A stretch of DNA of 12,685 nt, taken from NCBI GenBank assembly GCA_002506745.1, contig DAYE01000004.1, positions 1 through 12,685 of the forward strand, in the 5' to 3' direction. The position numbers and the translations under genes are program-made. Positions 1 through 5,365 of this stretch are shown piece by piece (the stretch's first letter is position 1; each line of letters starts with the position of its first letter). The notes below the pieces were generated by a model. The model made no database searches. It saw only the letters and a list, made by a program, of their open reading frames with translations, and was not told where the DNA came from. The stretch is from Euryarchaeota archaeon UBA33 (GTDB lineage: Archaea > Thermoplasmatota > E2 > DHVEG-1).

Positions 1-1233
1 CTGTTTTATGTCCTGGCGATCACCTCTTCCTTTATCACTGCCGCAGTCACGGGGATTGATAGTTTTGTTGGTGGTCAATCAGCGTTTAAATTCGATCCTT
101 GGGCGTTTGCCTTTTCTCTCTTTTTCGTAGGAGCTATAGTTACTTTTTTGATTTCACTGATTCTTTCGATAAAATACAAAGGGAAAAGTGTCGGAGCAAA
201 AATCCTTGATCCCTCGTTTAAACAAGTGCGTCTGGTGCAGAAAAGCGAGATGAAATACCATCTTGTTGCCGGCCTTATGAACGCGATCAATACCGTCGGG
301 TATTGCGCAATCGTGTCAACTGTTCAAGATCCATCCGTGATCCTGTCGTTTTCTCAAATAGTCATCTTGTATCTCCTCCTTATGGAATCGATTACAGAAA
401 AAGACGTCCCAACACTCGTTGAAGTTCAATCTTCGATTATTGTGACCTTTGGGGCGATTCTCGCATCAATTAGTTTAACAGGAGAGTTTCAGTGGCTTCC
501 GATCATTATCGTGTTCCTTGTGGTGAACCCCACCTGGGCTGTCTTTTCTATCTATCAAAGAAAATTAAAAATAATGAGAATTCACAATAAACCGAACGAC
601 TCTATCAATATTCGTTTATGGAACGTTGTGTTTTCCTGTATATTTACTACTGTCATTCTTTTCATCTTTGATATTTTCACGAGCGGTGGTCATCTCATCG
701 CTGCATTTACAACATCAATTAATCCGTATTATTTCCTCTTGCTCGCACTCACCATGGGTACAACGTTCTTTGCGTATGTCTTGTATATTCGTTCTCTTGG
801 TATGGGAAAAGCCAGTGTCAACAACGCACTTCGCGCATCCACGATTATCTTTGCAATCCCCTTCTCAATTATTCTACTCCAGTTAGGTGTTATTACTGAC
901 TTTTCCACCGATCCTGTGATGCTTATCATTAAAGTCATTGGAATAGTAATGATTGTGATGGGTATCATATCGTTTGCACTTACCGTTGTCAAAGCATATA
1001 TCTTCGTTACTGTGAAAACAGGTCGTCCGTTGCGGGAGACGATGCAGAAATTATGGAATATCCGTGGTGTCACGCATGTGACGATCACAACAGGGAAGTA
1101 TGATTTCGTGGTGAAGGTATCGACGCGTACCCTGATGAAAGGCTACGAGCGCATCATTAAAAAACTTGATGAGATTGATGAGGTTAATAAATATCGTTGG
1201 GCATCCGTTTTAAAGGACTGGGAGAAAATCTAA
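1..1233 (+). CDS. DMT/EamA-like membrane protein with C-terminal Lrp/AsnC-type RAM domain (5' partial)
   Basis: The frame is open from base 1, so the true start lies outside the window; 410 residues are visible. About ten hydrophobic segments fill visible residues 1-331, and the arrangement (the G-M-G-K-A-S-V-N-N-A-L-R loop between two late helices) resembles drug/metabolite transporter (EamA) proteins. After the last helix, residues 332-410 (bases 994-1230) match an Lrp/AsnC ligand-binding (RAM) domain: A-Y-I-F-V-T-V-K-T-G, then I-R-G-V-T-H-V, then the hallmark T-G-K-Y-D-F-V-V-K-V, then I-D-E-V near the end. No helix-turn-helix is present, so direct DNA binding is not expected. From family knowledge, RAM domains bind amino acids or other small molecules and oligomerise. 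I infer transport gated or sensed by a cytosolic ligand. The substrate is unknown, and the transporter assignment is less certain than the RAM assignment. The gene stops at 1231-1233 and the next annotated large gene is convergent. Confidence 0.85.
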   Translation: MFYVLAITSSFITAAVTGIDSFVGGQSAFKFDPWAFAFSLFFVGAIVTFLISLILSIKYKGKSVGAKILDPSFKQVRLVQKSEMKYHLVAGLMNAINTVGYCAIVSTVQDPSVILSFSQIVILYLLLMESITEKDVPTLVEVQSSIIVTFGAILASISLTGEFQWLPIIIVFLVVNPTWAVFSIYQRKLKIMRIHNKPNDSINIRLWNVVFSCIFTTVILFIFDIFTSGGHLIAAFTTSINPYYFLLLALTMGTTFFAYVLYIRSLGMGKASVNNALRASTIIFAIPFSIILLQLGVITDFSTDPVMLIIKVIGIVMIVMGIISFALTVVKAYIFVTVKTGRPLRETMQKLWNIRGVTHVTITTGKYDFVVKVSTRTLMKGYERIIKKLDEIDEVNKYRWASVLKDWEKI

Positions 1234-1270
1234 ATCGATCGGTTTTGCAATGAAGATTATCTGGAACACC

Positions 1271-1304
1271 GATTAAAAGTACAGAACCCTGATTTTAAGT
1301 GCAG
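1271..1304 (+). repeat. Two tandem copies of a GATTAAAAGTGCA-like motif
   Basis: GATTAAAAGTACAG (1271-1284) and GATTTTAAGTGCAG (1291-1304) are spaced exactly 20 bases start to start. Related copies occur at 1364-1376 and at 12327-12339, both outside genes. Two turns of helix between the copies would suit a protein binding on one face of DNA, but the role is unknown. Confidence 0.4.
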
Positions 1305-1348
1305 ATGAAAAAGATGTAAATAATACCAAAGAAGCTCAGTAGCTACAC

Positions 1349-1356
1349 TTTTTTTT
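1349..1356 (+). terminator. T-tract terminator after the membrane-RAM gene
   Basis: Eight consecutive T residues occur 116 bases after the stop codon on the coding strand. Archaeal RNA polymerase commonly terminates at oligo-T tracts without a hairpin. No strong stem precedes this one. Confidence 0.5.
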
Positions 1357-1363
1357 AGTTATT

Positions 1364-1376
1364 GACAGTAAGTGCA
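1364..1376 (+). repeat. Third copy of the AAGTGCA motif
   Basis: GACAGTAAGTGCA resembles the copies at 1271 and 1291. It also shares a longer stretch with the region upstream of the M29 gene: ATTGA, six variable bases, AAGTGCAA, any base, GCCA, a short gap, then AG-AAACT (1361-1397 compared with 12324-12360). Confidence 0.35.
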
Positions 1377-1414
1377 AAGCCACTTAGAGAAACTTACTCC
1401 TCAGTATCTAAAAT

Positions 1415-1463
1415 AATCATAATACTATCACAATGATCTTTTTTATGATTTGGCTAGTATTAT
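1415..1463. repeat. Overlapping inverted repeats in the convergent gap
   Basis: AATCATAA (1415-1422) is perfectly complementary to TTATGATT (1443-1450). ATAATACTA (1419-1427) is perfectly complementary to TAGTATTAT (1455-1463). The two left arms overlap by four bases, so the stems exclude each other in part. The region is A/T-rich, so chance matches are possible. The right arm of the second stem overlaps a TATA-like sequence. Confidence 0.3.
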
Positions 1464-1532
1464 AAAGCACAGAAAACTATTAAAACCATGACTTGATTTT
1501 TCTCCTGGAAATGCGGGTATGATCTAGTGGTT

Positions 1533-1655
1533 ATGAACGGAGAAAAAACATCCAAAAAAGCGACGAGGATCTCAACGGTATTTTCGACGGAATTTTTCTG
1601 CTCTCTTTTTCTTTTTATATTATCACTGTTTGAAGTGTATCTTGGTTTCATCTAG
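1533..1655 (+). CDS. Possible 40-residue single-helix membrane peptide
   Basis: An ATG-initiated frame encodes 40 residues. A charged N-terminal part (M-N-G-E-K-T-S-K-K-A-T-R) is followed by a hydrophobic stretch (F-F-C-S-L-F-L-F-I-L-S-L-F), then V-Y-L-G-F-I and a TAG stop. This is the layout of a single-pass small membrane protein. A TATA-like TATTATAAA lies about 70 bases upstream. There is no convincing ribosome binding site; the preceding bases are GATCTAGTGGTT. The frame is short enough to arise by chance, and its A-runs can equally be read as the U-tract terminator of the convergent propeller gene. No family was recognised. Confidence 0.22.
   Translation: MNGEKTSKKATRISTVFSTEFFCSLFLFILSLFEVYLGFI
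1543..1559 (-). terminator. Double U-tract terminator for the first propeller gene
   Basis: On the minus strand, about 100 bases after the propeller stop codon, the sequence reads TTTTTT-GGATG-TTTTTT. Two close oligo-T runs of this kind are typical of archaeal intrinsic termination. It overlaps the candidate small plus-strand frame. Confidence 0.4.
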
Positions 1656-1660
1656 ATATT

Positions 1661-3337
1661 TTAAAAAAAATGGAAATACATCACGTCTATTGATTCACTC
1701 CAACTGCAGCCACCTTTGTAAAAACCAGTGACCGTTATCGTGTGTTTCAAGGGGAATAATTTTCCGTAGCGGTGGTTCATATTCCATTCATATGGTGGTT
1801 TCGTCACATTGTATTGGTCGGTTCCGTCGACGTAGAAATGAACACTTTCGATTTGATCTTCGGAATAGACTTGAACTTTTACTTTGACAGAGCCAATAAT
1901 AACTGTATTTCCCAATAGTGTCCTACCCATATCCAGGCTAAAAAGATAGAGTCTCCCAGGTTCTGGCTGTTGGATCTCAATTTTCTTTGGTTCACCGGAG
2001 CCAAACGCATGCAGAATCCCATACCATTCATTCACTCCATTCGTGGAGCCAACATAGACCGTGCCATCCTCGCCAATGCATGGTGATGATCGTGCGTGAA
2101 CATCAGTGATCTGCTTTTTCCATCGTACGGTTCCATCGGGGCTCACTGCGACAAGGCTTGCTCCTGCACTCACATAAATCGTACCATCACTGGAGATTGC
2201 AGGAGAACAACCATACACATCTCCTCCAACGTCACAAATCCATTTTAATGTCCCGTTATTTGGGTAGAATGCACGGAGGATTTCTGTCCCTACGTAGAGT
2301 GTTCCATCAGATGCGATCGCGGCAGATCGTGCAGCAACACTATTTCCTGTACTGGCTCTCCATTTCATCGTGCCATTAGGGTATAACGCATAGAGATATC
2401 CATCGAAGGAAGGTACATATATGGTTCCATCAGGGGCGATGGAGGGACTTCCTTTGATGTCTGCGGCAGTACCAAACCGCCAACGAAACGTCCCATTTGG
2501 GTACAATGCATAAACGTAGTAATCACCTGAGCCAATATAGACAGTACCATCATTGCCTATCGCGGGGTCTGAAACAATATGGTTTCCGGTGGGGTACCAC
2601 CATCTTTTCGTCCCATTCGGGTTTACTGCATAAATATAGCCATTGAATCCTCCGAAATAGATCGTACCATCATCGGCAATCGCTGGAGAAGACGCAAGAT
2701 CTGTTCCTGCATTAAAACGCCATTTCACTGCGCCGTTTGGGTACATTCCATATAAATAGTCATCCCATGAACCAAAATAAATCGTGCCATTTTCAGTAAT
2801 CGCTGGATCTGACCAAACAAGACCACCAGTTTGATACGCCCATTTTAATGTTCCATTCTGATTAAGTGCAGTAAGTCTCCGATCGCTTCCTAAAGAGCCA
2901 AAATAGATAGTACCATTTTTATCTATTACTGCTCCACTTTCTATATCGCCATCTCCTATTGTTCTGAATCGCCATTTTTCCACTCCAGTATTATTAGCAG
3001 TGCTATATTGGCTCTGTGCCGTATGATGAATATCGTGCAGACACATTGGCCAAGAGCAATTCATCACTCCATCCGTTGATCGAGAAAATGATTCGAACAT
3101 AATTTGGTTCTTTTCATATAAGTGTATATCCTTACTCGCAAAAGTTAGAGTATTTTGGAATTCTATATTTTTTAAATTTTTCGTCTGTAGATACCAATTA
3201 TTCTCATACTCTTTGTAGAATTTTTCTTGCATATCATCGTTATCTTTTAACGTAGGTATAACAATAGATATCGTAGATGAAGTCTGAGATAATATTATGA
3301 TGATGAATAAGCTGATCGTCCACCATTTGTGTTTCAT
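1661..3337 (-). CDS. Exported PQQ-like beta-propeller protein with C-terminal Ig-like domain
   Basis: The 558-residue protein begins with a signal peptide (M-K-H-K-W-W-T-I-S-L-F-I-I-I-I-L-S-Q). Next come a variable linker containing Y-E-N-N-W, the motif W-P-M-x-x-H-D-x-x-H-T, and about eight repeats of roughly 38-40 residues with the pattern D-G-T-I-Y-x-G-S, Y-L-Y-A-L-Y-P-N-G-T, K-W-R-F. These are blades of a PQQ-like propeller. Residues from about 449 to the end form an Ig-like domain with H-F-Y-V-D-G, of a type common on archaeal surface proteins. I chose the ATG at 3335-3337. An upstream in-frame TTG would put ten extra residues, several of them basic, before the signal, and GGGAG lies 10 bases before the ATG. 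No enzyme active site is visible, so a binding or scaffold role outside the cell is inferred. No membrane anchor is seen at the C-terminus. It is the most diverged of the three tandem paralogues. Confidence 0.85.
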   Translation of the reverse strand: MKHKWWTISLFIIIILSQTSSTISIVIPTLKDNDDMQEKFYKEYENNWYLQTKNLKNIEFQNTLTFASKDIHLYEKNQIMFESFSRSTDGVMNCSWPMCLHDIHHTAQSQYSTANNTGVEKWRFRTIGDGDIESGAVIDKNGTIYFGSLGSDRRLTALNQNGTLKWAYQTGGLVWSDPAITENGTIYFGSWDDYLYGMYPNGAVKWRFNAGTDLASSPAIADDGTIYFGGFNGYIYAVNPNGTKRWWYPTGNHIVSDPAIGNDGTVYIGSGDYYVYALYPNGTFRWRFGTAADIKGSPSIAPDGTIYVPSFDGYLYALYPNGTMKWRASTGNSVAARSAAIASDGTLYVGTEILRAFYPNNGTLKWICDVGGDVYGCSPAISSDGTIYVSAGASLVAVSPDGTVRWKKQITDVHARSSPCIGEDGTVYVGSTNGVNEWYGILHAFGSGEPKKIEIQQPEPGRLYLFSLDMGRTLLGNTVIIGSVKVKVQVYSEDQIESVHFYVDGTDQYNVTKPPYEWNMNHRYGKLFPLKHTITVTGFYKGGCSWSESIDVMYFHFF

Positions 3338-3347
3338 CCTTTTTTTT

Positions 3348-3352
3348 CTCCC
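3348..3352 (-). promoter_or_regulatory. Ribosome binding site of the first propeller gene
   Basis: GGGAG lies 10 bases upstream of the chosen ATG. It sits inside the region a TTG start at 3367 would encode, which supports the shorter form. Confidence 0.5.
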
Positions 3353-3371
3353 AATTGTTATATGCAAATTC

Positions 3372-3389
3372 CTCTTTAAAAATATTTTC
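3372..3389 (-). promoter_or_regulatory. Promoter (BRE/TATA-like) of the first propeller gene
   Basis: On the minus strand the sequence is GAAAATATTTTTAAAGAG. It differs from the element upstream of the third propeller gene at two of 18 positions, and both are followed by exactly 19 bases and then GGGA. The T/A core fits an archaeal TATA box. Transcription would start about 25 bases downstream, just before the ribosome binding site, giving a leader of under about 20 bases. Confidence 0.6.
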
Positions 3390-3413
3390 AGTAATTGTAT
3401 ATTTCCTAAGATA

Positions 3414-5306
3414 TTAAAACCACTTGTTGATGGTTATCGCAGTATGGTTTAGATTTCCTGCTGAGTCATAGACACCGATCGCGATTGTTTTGCGTATTGG
3501 TGGTGCATGTCCGGTATAGAGCCATTGGTATGGATATTGTTCATCAGTGTGCATTAATGTTCCATCATAGTAGAACTCTACGCGGTCGATTCCTATTTCA
3601 ACTTGTGATGCTTCAACTTCGAACGTAATTCTTCCGAAGACGACCGGATTCTTCCAGGGGAGGATTTTGATGTTGAACAAGTACACAGCATTCTGAGGTT
3701 TAACAATCGATATTTTTGGGAGTGGGTAACCAATGGTGACTTGGGTGGTATCTTGGCTTTGGTTTCCCTGCTCATCAGTTACGGTAAACGTCGCTGTGTA
3801 ATTACCTCGGTAGGCATAGGTATATGTTGGTTGTAGTTCGTCGCTGGTGTTGCCATCACCGAAGTCCCAGTGATACGTGTAGGGAGGAAAACCGCCGAAC
3901 GCAAGACCGGTAAGCGTGGTAGGAAGAAGGGCAGATCCTTTATATGGTCCTCCTGCCTCGGCACGCAAGGGACCAAGACCAAACGCATGAAGATAACCAT
4001 AGGCCATAAGCCCGTAATCCTCAGAGCCGACATACACGCGACCATCAAGGCCTATACAGGGTGAGGACATGATCTGAGCGATAGTCAGTTGTTTTCGCCA
4101 TTTTTCGGTTCCATCCGAGTTAACCGCAACGAGGGAGCCGCCAGCACTAACGTAAATCGTACCATCTACAGAGACCGCAGGAACGGTTCCATAAATCGAG
4201 CCTTGCACGTTCGAACACCATTTCAACGTACCGTTTGGATAGACTGCTCGGAGCTGTTCAGTGCCAACATAAATAGTTCCATCTTCATTCAGGGCGACAC
4301 CGGCAGCAGCAATGCTGCTTCCCGTCGATACCCGCCATTTCATCGTTCCATTCGGGTAGAGTGCATAGAGGTATCCATCAAAAGAGGGGATATAGATGGT
4401 ACCGTCTGTAGTTATCGATGCTGCTCCTTTGATTTCGCCGCCTGTAGTAAATCGCCAGCGGAGGGTTCCATTTGGATATAATGCATAGAGATAATGATCA
4501 CCAGAACCAATGTATATATTACCATCTTGGTCAATGGCTGGGGATGCCATCACGATGTCACCAGTGGTATATCGCCATTTCTCTGTTCCATTTGGATTGA
4601 CTGCATAAATGAAATGATCATTGCTACCAAAATAAATTATTCCATCTTCACCGATAGAGGGAGAAGACGTACAACTGTCTCCCGGAGCAAATAACCACTT
4701 TGCTGTTCCATTTGAATTCAAGGCATACAAATAATGATAAGCACCCCACGTTGTAAAATACAGAGTACCATCATCAGCGATAGCAGGAGTCCCCCAGATT
4801 AAACCAGTTGCGTGAAAACGCCATTTCTGCGTACAATTCGAATACAGTGCATATAACGAAGAGTCAGCACCCATCGTCCCAAAATAGATAATACCATTGT
4901 TATCTATAACCGCCGAACTCTCCACTTCACCTCCATAAACACCACGGACACGCCATATCTCTGCCCCAGGATTATTTTCTGTACTGTAGGGGCTTCGACA
5001 GGTGTGAACGACATCGTGTCCTTGCATCGGCCAGGCGGAATCCATTGGACCATCAATCGGTTCAAAACTTTGATGATTTATGTTAACATCCGATACTTCT
5101 TTGTGAACAACAGAACCATAAGTTATAGAAGTATTATTTGAATTATCCAGGTGTACAAACCAATCATTCATATATTGCTGATATTGCTCTTCTTGACCAG
5201 ATTCATCATTCTCAACTCTAATTACATTAGAGCCTATGCTCATTGGCAGTATTGATGAAACCATAAACAGCACGATTATGCCAACAGCTAATCCTTTTCG
5301 ATTCAG
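3414..5306 (-). CDS. Exported PQQ-like beta-propeller protein with PKD and Ig-like domains; probable CTG start
   Basis: The protein is 630 residues if it starts at the CTG at 5304-5306. That start gives a normal signal peptide (N-R-K-G-L-A-V-G-I-I-V-L-F-M-V-S-S) with GGGGG seven bases upstream. The next in-frame candidate, a GTG at 5271-5273, loses the positively charged N-region. Upstream of the CTG the frame closes five codons away, and no ATG, GTG or TTG lies between. After the signal come Y-M-N-D-W, W-P-M-x-G-H-D-x-x-H-T and eight propeller blades (for example D-G-T-I-Y-V-G-T and Y-P-N-G-T-L-K-W). A PKD domain follows (about 446-527, with W-D-F-G-D-G-N-T), then an Ig-like domain (V-E-F-Y-Y-D-G; D-S-A-G-N). 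It is very similar to the next paralogue upstream, with near-identical stretches such as G-S-G-D-H-Y-L-Y-A-L-Y-P-N-G-T, which points to a recent tandem duplication. The role is probably surface binding; the ligand is unknown. Confidence 0.85.
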   Translation of the reverse strand: MNRKGLAVGIIVLFMVSSILPMSIGSNVIRVENDESGQEEQYQQYMNDWFVHLDNSNNTSITYGSVVHKEVSDVNINHQSFEPIDGPMDSAWPMQGHDVVHTCRSPYSTENNPGAEIWRVRGVYGGEVESSAVIDNNGIIYFGTMGADSSLYALYSNCTQKWRFHATGLIWGTPAIADDGTLYFTTWGAYHYLYALNSNGTAKWLFAPGDSCTSSPSIGEDGIIYFGSNDHFIYAVNPNGTEKWRYTTGDIVMASPAIDQDGNIYIGSGDHYLYALYPNGTLRWRFTTGGEIKGAASITTDGTIYIPSFDGYLYALYPNGTMKWRVSTGSSIAAAGVALNEDGTIYVGTEQLRAVYPNGTLKWCSNVQGSIYGTVPAVSVDGTIYVSAGGSLVAVNSDGTEKWRKQLTIAQIMSSPCIGLDGRVYVGSEDYGLMAYGYLHAFGLGPLRAEAGGPYKGSALLPTTLTGLAFGGFPPYTYHWDFGDGNTSDELQPTYTYAYRGNYTATFTVTDEQGNQSQDTTQVTIGYPLPKISIVKPQNAVYLFNIKILPWKNPVVFGRITFEVEASQVEIGIDRVEFYYDGTLMHTDEQYPYQWLYTGHAPPIRKTIAIGVYDSAGNLNHTAITINKWF

Positions 5307-5313
5307 TTGCTTT

Positions 5314-5318
5314 CCCCC
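5314..5318 (-). promoter_or_regulatory. Strong ribosome binding site supporting the CTG start
   Basis: GGGGG within AAAGGGGGAAAG lies seven bases upstream of the CTG. It is the only strong purine-rich site near the 5' end of this gene and lies 40 bases from the GTG alternative, too far to serve it. Confidence 0.55.
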
Positions 5319-5342
5319 TTTCTACAATTTTATAACAATGTT

Positions 5343-5360
5343 CTCCTATAAATATGTTTA
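5343..5360 (-). promoter_or_regulatory. Promoter-like element of the second propeller gene
   Basis: On the minus strand the sequence is TAAACATATTTATAGGAG, a weaker relative of the elements at 3372-3389 and 7108-7125. The TATTTATA core fits a TATA box. It is followed by 24 bases before the GGGGG ribosome binding site. Its upstream end touches the stop codon region of the third propeller gene, so both separate transcription and readthrough are possible. Confidence 0.45.
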
Positions 5361-5365
5361 TTTCC

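Larger units (their letters stand above)
1234..1660. other. Convergent intergenic region with repeats, T-tracts and no recognised gene
   Basis: This 427-base A/T-rich gap separates the 3' end of the membrane-RAM gene from the 3' end of the first propeller gene. It contains three copies of a short motif ending in AAGTGCA or AAGTACA, an eight-T tract, overlapping inverted repeats, a TATA-like sequence near 1459-1466, a possible 40-codon reading frame and two A6 runs that become U-tracts on the minus strand. No tRNA, CRISPR or transposase remnant was recognised. Convergent flanks need only terminators, so its length is more than necessary. It may hold a small gene, a non-coding RNA or the remains of a lost gene. 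Confidence 0.6.

Noticed and set aside
1460..1651. A 63-codon minus-strand frame in the convergent gap
   Set aside because: It has no recognisable domain, its start lacks a clear ribosome binding site, and its region reads more naturally as the 3' trailer and terminator of the propeller gene.
3335..3367. An upstream TTG start for the first propeller gene
   Set aside because: It would add ten residues with several basic ones before the signal peptide and would overlap the GGGAG site that correctly serves the ATG.
4089..4481. A 130-codon plus-strand frame opposite the second propeller gene
   Set aside because: It is a shadow of the repeated blade codons. The translation shows repeats that mirror the blades and there is no credible ribosome binding site.
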